Assembly (NCBI GenBank): GCA_035235625.1
Contig: CP141146.1
Span: 8,736,501 to 8,800,500, forward strand
Direction of reading: 5' to 3'
Length of the DNA: 64,000 nucleotides
From: Saururus chinensis
Lineage: Eukaryota; Streptophyta; Magnoliopsida; Piperales; Saururaceae
How positions within the stretch are numbered: the stretch's first letter is position 1; each line of letters starts with the position of its first letter. The notes beneath the pieces are model-generated. The model saw nothing but the letters and a program-made list of their open reading frames with translations, did not search any database and was not told where the DNA came from. Below are positions 47,931 through 59,698 of this stretch, in pieces. A program made the position numbers and the translations under genes.

Positions 47931-49735
47931 TGATATGTTCCTAATTAGATTAGTATGTTAATTACATTACTTCTTTTACTTTCCTACATTAGTCTATTTT
48001 TTACTTTTACTAGGATTAGTCTTACTTACCATATTTTTGTAGGAACACTAGTTTACTTTTCTATAAATTGTAGTGCATAGCCTATTCTAAATCAGACAAT
48101 AGAAAATCAAATTACTTTTATGTAAAATTTTGCCCTAATCGTTCTATTCTCTCTTCTTTCTTTTTAATCATTCCTGTGTAGACCCCTTGGTCTACACCAT
48201 TGATAGCTGAGGACTGTTTATGCTCCCTATGCTCATCCACCCTCCCACCCTTTTGCTGGCATGAGTCAGCCGCATCGGCAAAGACCGACGTCAGGCATCA
48301 CACCACCTTTCATGGTAGCGAAGTCCTTGGCTCTCCGTTACATGCCCGTCTGAGAGTCCTCTCTTGCTTGTCTTCAAACTCACATACAATAATTGGAAAC
48401 TCAAGTTAAAGCAACGATTTCGGAGCTTACCGATGTGAAGATTGCTATTGCCACCAACCAAGTTGCGCAGGTAGAAGCTCACGGTATGCTCCTTCGCTCC
48501 ATCTACTCGCTCACGTATGTTGCTTGCTCGTTTCATATGCATTTGCTAGAGTCTTCCAGCGCTTCATCCTTTGCAGCACTCACCAGTCAAACTGATCCTT
48601 CTCTGCCACTGGCTGCACAATGCTATCACAGGTCGATTTTGATACTCTCGATGGACAAAACACCTCTTTTTCTCCACCGACTGTTTCTTCCTCGTTGTTG
48701 CTCGACTTCACATTGCCGCCGGCCACCTAGATCCAGGATCTGCCCCTTGTTTCAACCCTGAAACTGGCAGACGCTGCTCCCATTACTTTTGGTTGTCTCT
48801 CCCCCTTTGCTGGAACTTCACTTGCTAGACAAGTTGCTGCCTTTTCACCATCCATTCTTCTGCCGCCATCATCCTTAGCCTTGGTCACCTCCTACATTGA
48901 TCTATTATGTGACACTTCGTGCTTTTATTGATGTCGTGGATACTACTCTTCAAACTCATGATGAGGTTTTGCAGAAGCTTCATCTTAACCTGACAGCCTT
49001 ATAGAACCGTATGCACCAAATTTATGACAAATGTCACATGGATCATGAGTTTGAAGTTGGTGATCTTGTTTATCTTTGTCACTAGCCTAATTGACAGACT
49101 TCACTTCATAATCTAACGAGAAACTGAACCATTACTTTCAAGGTCCTTATCTGATTTTAGCATATTGGCAAGGTTGCTTATCATCTCCAATTGTCGCCGG
49201 ATGCACAGATTCACCTGATGTTTCATGTTTCTCGTCTTTAGAAGTTTGCTGGTGATCCTTCATATATTCCGCCGTTGATTCTTCCATCGATTTCATATTA
49301 TTTGGCCCTTTCGATGCCTCGTACTATTTTAGAATTGTGATGTATTTGTTTTCATAGATGTATTGTTTCAAAGGTTTTTATCGCTTGGTTACACCGTTCT
49401 TTAGAGAATGCTATTTATATGCTAGAGAATGCGTTCCTTCAGCAATATCCATATTGGTCACCTTGAGGACAAGGCGATGCAGTGCATGGTGGAATGATAT
49501 GTCCCTAATTAGATTACAATCCTAATTAAATTTTCTTTTATTCTTAGATTAGTATATTTTCTAATTTCACTAGGATCAGTCTTGCTTAAGTAGGGAATAC
49601 TACTTTTCTATAAATTATAGTGCTTAGCTTATTATGAATCAGACAATAGAAAATCAAATTACTTTTATTGAAATTTCTTATCTTCTATCTCATTTCTCTT
49701 CAATTATTCCTGTGTAAACCCATTGGTCTACACTA
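47931..49735 (+). mobile_element. Internally deleted Ty3/gypsy element with both LTRs
   Basis: The 5' LTR 47931-48199 (TGATATGTTCC ... TCTACACCA) and 3' LTR 49495-49735 (TGATATGTCCC ... TCTACACTA) are direct repeats. Both sides are flanked by ATATT (47926-47930, 49736-49740), a perfect 5-bp duplication. The interior of about 1.3 kb has a gag-like start (VEAHGMLLRSIYSL, 48460-48530), then skips to the integrase C-terminus, with stops: DEVLQKLHLNL, FEVGDLVYL, GKVAYHLQL, IHLMFHVSRL (48960-49240). A chromodomain-like remnant follows (IAWLHRSLENAIYMLENAFL, 49382-49441). Protease, reverse transcriptase and most of integrase are missing. The LTRs differ by substitutions and a roughly 28-bp length difference, so the insertion is not recent. 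Confidence 0.85.
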
Positions 49736-49740
49736 ATATT

Positions 49741-50397
49741 ACACATGCTTAGATCTACACATTCTTAATACCTTGAAAATATAAACTATGTCTAAGGATA
49801 TAGTATATATTTCTAACAAAAATGAACCTAATGGGCTTTAGAAATGAAAATTAAGCTTTATTTTTTAGAGGTGATAACCACTATTGAAATATTGATTGTT
49901 TTTCATATCTGATTAAGTGCTAAATAAGATGAGAGTCCATGTTCTTATGCATTATATATCTTTTAATGTCACATTAAATTCTTATGTTGGCTAAGATCAA
50001 CATCATAAAATTTTGTCTTTAAACATAAACAAAATTACTTTATACATAATGCATGTGCATTTTTGTTAAACACGAGTCATATGCGAAGGACATATATATA
50101 CAAAGGATAAGACTTTTTAGCACCCTAAAACTTCTCAGTATCGTCCATTTTTTATTTTAAAAAATTTCCTTCTCAATGACACCCCACCCTCACTCATCTC
50201 CTCTTCCCTTTCTTAGTGGCCAACCCCATGGCCTATTGTTGAGATGTTGGGGCCTCCATGGCCTAAAAGGGCTACCATGCCATGGCTAGCCAATCACGTT
50301 GCTATCAACCACTAGGGTTAGGGCTTCCAAAGATGCAAGATGTTGGAAGATGGATGTTACCCCATTCACAAGCTACATGATAGTTTGGGGGGGTGTC
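49741..50397. other. Intergenic, relic retroelement-like
   Basis: AT-rich to about 50100, then CCACCCTCACTCATCTCC-type pyrimidine-rich sequence. No domain recognised. Family-A copy A3 starts at 50398. Confidence 0.35.
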
Positions 50398-51726
50398 TGT
50401 AACGACCCGTTTTTCGGTTACGCTTAACCCGGGAGGGTTAAGGGTAATTCGGTAATTTGAGATTAATGTTAAGGGTTTTCATTAGATGAAATACCCGTAG
50501 CCAGGTAGAGCTTGGCATAATGAGCGTAATGATTCGAAGAACGCGCGAAACAGAGGTCGGGACCGGAAATTACGATATTTGAGAAACGTGCAATATAAGT
50601 GGGACCCACTTGGAAATAGTTTGTTTTGCTACTTTAAGTGGGTTGGTATCGAAGGGCTCGTCGATACGAGTCCAACGGTACCTAGAACGCGCGAATCCGA
50701 TTCCGGGGTAGAAAGATGCGCGCATTTGTAATTTTAAGTATAAAAATAAAAAAGAAAAATGGAATTTGGGTTAGCCGGCGCGCGGCGCGCGGCTGGCGCG
50801 CGCCGCAGCGCGAGCCAGCGCGGCGCGGCGCGGACGCGCGCCAGCGTTACCGCGGGCGCCGCGGTTCCGCGCGCCGCGGTTCCGCACGGGCCGCGGGTTT
50901 GAGCGCGGTCGCGACCCGCGTAACGCGCGGGCACGACCCGCGCGCGTTTTCGGCGGGCGCGGGCGGCGGAACAGCGGGGCCGCCGGTTTTGGCGGCGCGG
51001 CGCCGCGGTTTCGGCGGCTCGGGGGCTATTTAAACCCCCATTTCTCTCCATTCTTCACCCAGATATTCATTTCCTCCGTTCTTGACCGTTCTGAGGCCGA
51101 TTAAGGCCGTTCAAGACCCGTTTCCTACTAAATCGAGTATGCTCTACACAATGGAGCTGTCCGTTCTTTGAGTTGAAGACCGTATGATGAGGAAACGTCC
51201 CAAGACAAGAGGAGGTCCTGCCCGTTATCTTCATGCACCGACGAACTTCGTTTTCTCTGTTTCTGGTCATCCCAACTCCGATTTAGTCAGTCAAAGAGGC
51301 GTTCTTGACTAAATCAAGTATGTTCTATGCGATGGAGAGGTCCGTTCTTTCATTCGGCAACCGTATAAGGAGGAAATGCCCCGAGACAAGGAGAGGCTCC
51401 ACCCGTCATCCTCGAGCAACGAACAAGAAATATGGGCCCGGAGCAAGACGGGATTTTGTCCGGTTGCCAAGCTACATCAAGAGAAGTAATCTAGACTAAG
51501 GGAGGTTCTGTCCGCCACTCACGGGCACAGGAAACGAGAAGAGTCTCCGGTAAGGAGAACATTTATACGTAGTCTTTCTGTACAAGACGAGGAACATATG
51601 AAGGCTAGAGGAAGCTCCGTCTAATATCTTTGGATCTGAAGGGAAGGATGCTCGTGCGAGCAACTCCGTGTACCTCTACTATACGAGACATAAGGGCGAT
51701 AAGCAACTACGTATCCCGCTACTATA

Positions 51727-52550
51727 CCTATATGCTATATATCTATATGTCATGCTAGGTGCCTATATGCCATGCTATGTGCCTATATACTATGCTATGT
51801 GCCTATATACTATGCTATGTGCCTATATACTATGCTATGTGCCTATATACTATGCCATGTACCTATATACTATGCCATGTACCTATATGCCATGCTAGGT
51901 GCCTATATGCCATGTTATGTGCCTATATACTATGCTATGTGCCTATATACCATGCTATGTGCCTATATACTATGCTATGTGCCTATATGCCATGCTAGGT
52001 GCCTATATGCCATGCTAGGTGCCTATATGCCATGCTAGGTGCCTATATACTATGCTATGTGCCTATATACTATGCCATGTACCTATATACTATGCCATGT
52101 GCCTATATGCCATGCTATGTGCCTATATACCATGCTATGTGCCTATATACTATGCTATGTACCTATATGTCATGCTAGGTGCCTATATGCCATGCTAGGT
52201 GCCTATATGCCATGCTATGTGCCTATATACTATGCTATGTACCTATATGCCATGCTATGTGCCTATATGCCATGCTATGTGCCTATATACTATGCTATAT
52301 ACCTATATGTCATACTATGTCCTATATGCCATGCTATATGCCTATATGCCATGCTATGTGCCTATATACTATGCTATGTGCCTATATGTCATGCTATGTG
52401 CCTATATGTCATGCTATGTACCTATATGCCATGCTATGTACCTATATGCCATGCTATGTGCCTATATGTCATGCTATGTACCTATATGTCATGTTATGTA
52501 CCTATATGCCATGCTATATACCTAGATGCCATGATATATACTTATATGAC
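51727..52550. repeat. 20-bp minisatellite, about 41 copies, in A3
   Basis: The unit GCCTATATACTATGCTATGT and variants (TGCCATGC for TACTATGC) runs at an exact 20-bp period over most of the array, with one 1-bp loss near 52320. Because 20 is not a multiple of 3, all three forward frames read the same peptide repeat; these frames are not genes. Confidence 0.95.
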
Positions 52551-52557
52551 GTGTGTG

Positions 52558-52664
52558 GTCTCACTCTAGGGTAGAGCGAGACATGTAATTTGTGTTCTCG
52601 GTCTCGGCTCAGTGATAGAGCGAGATACGTGTATGAGATTCCGATCCCGCTCTATGGTAGAGCG
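52558..52664. repeat. Three consecutive hairpins (CGCTCTA/TAGAGCG type) in A3
   Basis: GTCTCACTCTA-GGG-TAGAGCGAGAC (52558-52582), CTCGGCTCAGTGATAGAGCGAG (52603-52624) and CGCTCTA-TGG-TAGAGCG (52648-52664). Equivalent triplets lie at 57886-57994 in A4 and 5561-5672 in A1, with one in A2 (11300-11320). Confidence 0.8.
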
Positions 52665-53121
52665 AGATGTACGATTCCGTTAATTTATTAATTTCCGCTT
52701 GACTCCGATATATGATGAGTGTTTGTATACTCCGATTAAATATTCGGAGATATGTATTTTATACGTATGATTTTGTGATGTTTGTAGTATGTAGTAGCCA
52801 TTAGGCAGAACTACGTTCGGATCCGATCATATTGGGATAATATCCAATACGTACGTAGGCAACCAACGGCAAGGCAACGTTGGCCCGATCCAAATCATTA
52901 TAATAATATATTTTATTTTGTTTTACACGCGACGAACTATGAAGCTTCGTCGTGTGTATATGTTCGTTACAACTTAAGTCTACGTACGAGGAAGCCTTAA
53001 AGCTCCGTAGTGCGTAGACGAACGTTGTACCTCTCGCACTCAGACGATGATTCCTGGCTCAAGGAAAGAAAAATTTCCTATTAGTGATTTTTGTGGGCCC
53101 GGCTCGGGTCGGGACGCCACA

Positions 53122-54697
53122 GTGTCCTTGTAACTCATTTATTATAGGACCATCGTAACATGTTCTATTTTTTTCTCTAAAAATTTTAGAGATTTTTTGG
53201 GAGTCCTTGGAATCAATGATTTTGTTCAAAGTCTTCCTGTACTCATTTTTATCTTAAATTTCTAAAAGAGTATTTTGAATAATTACTCACGATCTGGTAA
53301 AAATTTTAGAGGATTTTATGAGGTTTTGCTCGATTAAAGAGTCATCTATTCATGTGCTTGATTTTTGAACAATTGGGGATCCGGATTGAGAATGTCGTTT
53401 CTCATTTCTTTAAGAAATGGACTTGCAAAAATTATTGAAGATTTGTTTTCGTATCTATTTTATCTTTTGTTTTTGGAGATTTTTTAAGATCGAATAGGAA
53501 TTATTAGATTTTCTATCATCCATGTTGTTCCATATTAACATATATGTAAATTTGTGTCTCATTATTTTTTTCAAATTCATTTAGAATATGATTGCTCCCA
53601 AAAAATTTGTGGGCAATGTTCTATGTGTTATATGTACATCATAAAAATTTGTAGTCATTTCCAAAATTCTGAATAAATTAATTTTTGGTGTTAGACTGTA
53701 CCCCCAATTTATTTATGAGTCTTTGGTTGGGTAAGTCTCAATGTTCCAAGTTTCATTTGATTAGATATTGTTAAGTATTTTTCCAAAAATTCAAACTCAA
53801 CTACTATCCAAAAATAAGGGTATTAACCTAACATGTGTAGTTTGATATTTTGGCTCACACAATGTTACGAAATAGCTTCACATTTTGGCTCACACAATGT
53901 TACAAAATGGTTTCTAAGCACTTCCAAAATGTTTTTCCACTGGTTGTTATACCACAGGGTGGGATTGGTTTAAATTCTTGTACATGTAACAAGATAATGA
54001 AACTAAAAAAGTTTTGTGTTGAGAACACACCTAGAAAATTACTGAAATAGTTCAAGTGGGCTCTTGAGGACTTTATGGTAGCGTGCTATGTAATGGCATA
54101 AGAACCAATGTTGGCTACAAGAGGGCAGTTCATTACAGACACTTTTATGATGGGTGTTGAGCAAAGTGGAAGATGATTGTTTATATTTTTTGTAAATCAT
54201 TATATGTGATTTATAAATAATTGTTAGAAGCGGAATGCTTCATATTTGTGTTCCTACATATTTGTATACTTTAATATGTAGTTTTCAAAGCATGAGAACA
54301 TGGTTTAGTGTGTGCATGTTTCTTATTGAGCATAAGCTCATGGGTGATGTTTTTTCATGAACTTGTTCACCACATGTACTTCTACACACATATATGTTTG
54401 ACTTTGCATATGCTTAGCGAGAAGATTATGAGAGTTTACGGAATACTATTTGTCCTTTGTGATAAGGGTAGAAGACTAGTTGTTGCTAGATAATGAGACT
54501 CTTAGTTAGTTGTTTCCTTTGATTTTAAAATATTATAATAAATTCCCACAAGACAAATCTTGTCGTGGATTTATTTACTTTAAGTTGGATTATCTAGTTG
54601 AGCATAATTAATAATAAATGATTATTGCACTCAAGCGGTCCACATTGCGTTGCTTGCACTCCCCCCTTGTTGTGGCTTTGGGTGCTCAGGGTTAGGG
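53122..54697 (+). other. Probable gypsy 5' LTR remnant
   Basis: Unclassified AT-rich sequence whose right end, GGTGCTCAGGGTTAGGG, continues across inserted copy B3 into TCGTGACA (60882-60889). Together that is a typical plant gypsy LTR 3' end followed by a tRNA-primer-like site. A tandem duplicate of TTTTGGCTCACACAATGTTA lies at 53850 and 53883. The LTR start was not located. Confidence 0.45.
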
Positions 54698-56366
54698 TGT
54701 AAGATCTTCTAATTTATTATCTTTTGATATGTGTGAATTTTTTTTTTGTTTGATTTAATTTTCTTTGAGTAATATGTTAGTTTAGTTATAATTATCTTAA
54801 GGTTTAATTTTATTTAAAAATTAGTGTCAAACTTGATTCACCAAATTTCTACCAATTTAAGGGCATTTTCTTTCTAGTTTTCTTGGCCATAGAAGTGGGC
54901 CTGCCATGGGACCCACATTTATGTGGGATGGCGTGCTACCTATTTCGGTTGCTAACATTTTATTGATTTGTCTAAATAGTCTTGGGTGTGATTAAATTCA
55001 TTTATTAATTAGATGTGCACTTAAATAAGTTACTTAGGGTCTATTCACCTATTTTCTAACCTAATAATTTAATTTTTAGCCCACAAGCCCTTATTATAAA
55101 AGAAAAACTCTAGCCTATTTCCTAAATGGGGAAGGGCTAAGAATAAGGAGGCTAGGTTCTAGCCCCATTTCTCAAAGGAGAAACCCTTCTTAAGGTAATT
55201 TTTTTTCTAATTACACCTTAATCCTTTCAATTTTTGTTTAAATCATCTCATCTTTTACTTCTCCTATTTGGATTCTTAGTTTCTTTCCATCAAGATAATT
55301 TTTTTAATTCCAATTTAGAACCCAAATCTATGTTATTTTTGTTTTTTTACCTAAGGAGTTTTGAATCTATCATTCTCATGTTGATTTGAGTATGTTAATT
55401 AGGCTTTGATTAGGACTAACCAAAAGCCTAATTTTTTGGTAGTATTTCTTAAAGTCGAAGTTCGTTCAAGAGATTCACAAGTTGAATAGAGGTAAGAAGT
55501 TTTCACCTTGAGTGGTTTTCTTTCTTAGAATGTCATGATTGTGAATTTATTTGAGCTTTTGAAGCATCTTGAAGGGTCATGGTGATTTCTATAAAACATG
55601 TGTTTTATTATTACTTTTGTGTGATAAAGTATGAAAATTGTTACATCCATCATGTTTTAGGCTTAAGTATTGATTATATGATATTTTATGGTGTTCTGGG
55701 AATTTATATAAAATTTTGGAATGATTTTGGTTTAGATTTCGAGAGGTAAAAGACGAACTAGAGTAAACTATCTTGATTGTATGAACAGGTTGTTTGACCA
55801 TTCAAACAACCATATAGGAAATTACAAATTGTGTGTTGCTATTCGAATAGTATGAAAGGGCGTTTAAACGGCTACACAATAGTTTTATTACATGTGTATT
55901 TTAGTATATTTTGATCGTTTCTTTATTCTTTTCTCACAATTTCAGTATGTTATGACCATGATGAGTTAGGATTACTAACACATGTCACTTAATTTTCATA
56001 TGGAGTATGTTATATATGTTTTAGCTTAATTAAATAGATGACTATGCATGTCGAAGCTTAGTATGATTCTCTATTTAGTTTAAATCTGTATTTTGATTAT
56101 TTCCTTATATTTATTCCATGACACCGGTAGCTTATGATCATGAGAGGATATAAATGCTTGTACATGTTAATTTAATCATAAATGAGCCATATGTTTTTCA
56201 CTCAATTAAGAATGTTTCACATATTTTTCACTCAATTAAGAATGTATCATGAATGTATTTCTTATCCATGCTTACATTACCTTATTTTTCACAAATGGTC
56301 TATTTTAATGCAAATTAGGACTGATTAGATTAGGTTTACCTTTGCTTGCATCTATTAAACATTGCT

Positions 56367-58438
56367 TGTAACACCCCATTTTTCGATTACGTCTAACTAA
56401 GGGGATTAGAGGTAATTAATATTTTTTTCTAATAAATTATAGATGGCTTCAACCTTTGAAACCTCTGTATTTGAGTAGAGCTCGAAGAAACGAGCATAAT
56501 GAATCAAAGAACGAGCAAAACAAAGGTCGGGACCGGAAGTTAAAATACTCGAAAAATGTGCAATATAGGTGGGACCCACTTATAAAGAGCACAATTTATT
56601 ACTTTAAGTAGGTTTGTATCGAAGTTCTCATCGATACGAGTCCAACGATACCAAGAACGCACGAATCCGAATCCGGGGTAGGGAGATACGCGCATTTGAA
56701 GATTTGGATTTTTAAAAAAAATAATAGAAAAAAAGATGGCGGCGCGTGTCTAGCGGGCCGCGGCCCGGGCAAACGCGGGATGCACGCACTGTGGAACTGC
56801 AGGAGCCGTGGTTACGTGGGCGCGACCCGAGCCGGATGTGATTTCGGCGGCCGCCGCCGCCGAAACCGCGGCGCCACGGATTCAGCGCGCTGGGGTCTAT
56901 AAAACCCCTGCAATTCGGTTTTTCAAGGGAGAACTTCTCCTCCCCTATTTTTGACCGTTCTGAGGCCGATTAAGGTTGTTGAAGACCCATTTCTTACTAA
57001 ATTGAGTGTGCTATATGCAATGGAGTGGTCCTTTCTTCGAGTTGGAGTCCTTATAAGGAGGAAAACGCCCCAAGACAAGGAGAGGTTCTGCCCATTACCT
57101 TCGAGCATTGACCAACTTCATTTTCTCTGTTTCTGGCTATCCTAACTCCGATTTAGTCGATTCAAGAGGCATTCTTGACTAAATCGAGTATGTTCTACAC
57201 GATGGAGGGTTCTATTTTCTAAGTTGGCAATTGTATGAAGAGGAAACACCTCAAGACAAGGAAAGGTTCTACCCGTACCGACTAACTTCATTTTCTTTGT
57301 TTCCGGCCATCCTAACTCCGATTTAGTCGATTCAAGAGGCGTTCTTGACTAAATCGAGTATGTTCTACGCGATGGAGGGTTCCATTTTTTGAGTTGGTGA
57401 TCGTATGAAGAGGAAACACCCCAAGATAAGGAAATGTTCTACCCGTACCGACTAACTTCGTTTTCTTTGTTTCTGGCCATCCTAACTCCGATTTAGTCTA
57501 TTCAAGAGGCGTTCTTGACTAAATCGAGTATGTTCTACACGATGGAAGGCTCTATTTTTTGAGTTGGCAACTGTATCAAGAGAAAATGCTCCAAGACAAG
57601 AAGAGGCCCTGCCCGTTATCCTCGAACACCGAAACGAGAGAAAAGAGACCTGGAGTAGGACATGGTTCTGTTCGTAGATATCGATACCTTACGAGACATG
57701 AAGGGAGTAAGCATTCCTGATCTCCCATTTTAATTATAGAATGACATGTGCTAGTTATGATGTGTATTATACTACGATCTATATGCTTGTTGTGCTATGT
57801 GCTTATATGCTATGATTGTGTGCCTATATGCCATGATGTGTGTTTTATATGCCATGATGTACGCTTATATGCTATGACGTGTGTGGTCTCGCTCTAGGGT
57901 AGAGAGAGACATCTAATATGTGTTTTTGGTCTCGGCTCAGTGATAGAGCGAGACGTGTATGTGTGGTTTTGATCCCGCTCGGTGGTAGAGCAAGATGTAC
58001 ATTTTTAGTTTATTAACTTCCTCTTGACTCCGATATATGACGAATTTTTTTAAATATCAGTATATACGTATTTTAATGTATATAATTTTGTGACGATTGT
58101 TGTATGTAGTAGCTGTTAGGCAGAACTACGTTCGGATCTGATCGTGTTGGAATAATATCCAATACGTACGTAGGCAACCAACGGTAAGGCAACGTTGGCC
58201 CGATCCAAATTAATTATAAATATATGTTTTAATTCTGTTTTACACACAATGAACTATGAAGCTTCATTGTGTGTATGTGTTCGTCACAACCTAAGTCTAC
58301 GTATGAGGAAGCCTTGAAGCTCCGTAGTGTGTAGATGAACGTTGTACCTCTCGCACACAGACGATGATTCCTGGCTCAAAGAAAAGAAAAATTTTCTATT
58401 AGTGATTTTGTGGACCCGGCTCGGGTCGGGTCGTTACA
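56367..58438 (+). mobile_element. Family-A solo LTR copy A4, nested in B3
   Basis: Starts TGTAACACCCC and ends CGGGTCGTTACA. Flanked by TTGCT on both sides (56362-56366, 58439-58443), a perfect 5-bp duplication. Joining across it restores the family-B sequence CATTGCTCACATATG. TATA-like GTCTATAAAACCC at 56895-56907 after a CpG-rich block. It carries three 170-bp repeats, a short version of the minisatellite (about 57780-57880), the hairpin triplet and the conserved core (58151-58170). Confidence 0.88.
57130..57600. repeat. 170-bp tandem repeat x3 in A4
   Basis: CCTAACTCCGATTTAGTC occurs at 57141, 57311 and 57481, an exact 170-bp period. Each is followed by GCGTTCTTGACTAAATCGAG-like sequence. 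A3 has two diverged units at the same place. Confidence 0.85.
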
Positions 58439-58595
58439 TTGCTCACATATGTATCATGTTGCATACATCATTAAAATGATTGTTAAGTCATAATTAACTG
58501 TATTTACTACGATTAGCCATTTGGGTGTCGTTGTTTTCTGGATTAGCCATATAGGAGATTAACCGCTAGTTTTATGTCCCTTGAGGGCGGGTTTC

Positions 58596-59698
58596 ATAGA
58601 TGATATAAAAACTATTTCTTTTCTTGTACTTAATTATACTTACAAGTTTGGTAGATATTTAATTACATATGTGGTTGTACTTGTTTTGATGTTTATGATT
58701 TGTTCCTCTTCACTTCAAGAAATTAGGATGTTATTTTTGTATATCATGAAGCTTTGATGGTCCAAATGTATTACAAATTAATTTAAATTCTGCTTGTGCT
58801 TGCTGTTTAAATTTGTAAATGTAACTTGTACAATAGAGAATATATTTGTGCTCATACTAATATTGCCCACCATCCTAGAAATTTAGTTGTGCCCCTAACT
58901 CCAAAACACTTCAATCAGTTTAGATGAGATTTTCTTTTATGTTTAAAATTACCATATGTGGAAATCTCACTTACATTATTCATGTTTCTAAAAGTTTTAT
59001 TGGTACTGGATTTTTTGTAAGTTCGTACCTGCTGTTATGTCATTTAGATTCTTCATCCAAATCAACTACAACACTGCTAGCATTTTAACAGATTTGTCAT
59101 TTATTTTTACTTCTAAACATCATTGTGCCTGTGAATTATTGTAACGTTGCTGAAATTTGATGTAAATATTTTCAGGTGTGGAATGAGTAGAGGTGTGTTT
59201 TGGTCTAGCTTTGGGTTTTTGGAATGAATGATGGACTCAGTATGAAGGAGAGAATCTATTAGTTATCTTAAAATTGTAATCCTTTTGTGTTTATGCTTTT
59301 GTAGTTTGTATCATCTAATCTTGCTTTTTTTAAAGCTTCATCATCTACTCACTTCTAATGTTATTGTCTTAACTCAATGCAGCGTAACTGAACCTGTCAC
59401 CTAGCCATTGGAAGATTCGATCTAAATACTGTCACTTCCTTATGGATTTGAGATATTTGTTTGTCATTTCACTGTTTGTTGAGTTTGGTGAATTCAAGAC
59501 TTTGAAAATGTAATTGTTTTGTTTGGACTTTGGGGCCAACTCTGTTTATGGACTCAATTATGATGCGGACATAGATTTTACTTACTTATTTAGCTCTTTA
59601 GTTTACTACGAGATCTACCTTGGAAGTTTGAGTTGTTTTGATTAGAAATGGCATTACAAAAAAAGATGTAATTTAGTATGGGCCCATTTTGCAACTTC
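58596..59698. other. 1.1-kb unclassified insertion in B3
   Basis: Absent from B2 at the aligned position. Flanked by TTGAGGGCGGGTTTC (58581-58595) and TTGAGGGTGTGTTTC (59699-59713). AT-rich, non-repetitive, with gene-like intron-end words (TATTTTCAGGTGTGG, CAATGCAGCG), but no open frame over 60 codons or domain. No poly(A) tail. Origin unknown. Confidence 0.5.

Larger units (their letters stand above)
50398..53121 (+). mobile_element. Family-A solo LTR copy A3
   Basis: Starts TGTAACGACCCG and ends GTCGGGACGCCACA. Flanked by GTGTC on both sides (50393-50397, 53122-53126), a perfect 5-bp duplication. A very CpG-rich block (50775-51025) is followed at once by a TATA-like CTATTTAAACC (51027-51037). 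Next come two diverged repeats of about 178 bp (CCGATT... / CGAGTATGxTCTAC), a 20-bp minisatellite (51727-52550), three hairpins (52558-52664) and the conserved core GTAGGCAACCAACGGCAAGG (52855-52874). Length is 2724 bp; frames inside are low-complexity. CpG retention suggests a young insertion. Confidence 0.88.

Noticed and set aside
48200..48761. Independent coding gene (69-122 codon frames)
   Set aside because: Lies between the two LTRs of the gypsy element at 47931-49735 and reads as gag-region remnant.
51727..52550. CRISPR-like regular repeat array
   Set aside because: There are no unique spacers (the units abut), and the context is a plant LTR.
51668..52574. Overlapping forward open frames of 76-176 codons rich in Cys, Tyr, Met and Leu
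   Set aside because: They are all readings of the 20-bp minisatellite in three frames; no start context, no domain, and they lie within an LTR.
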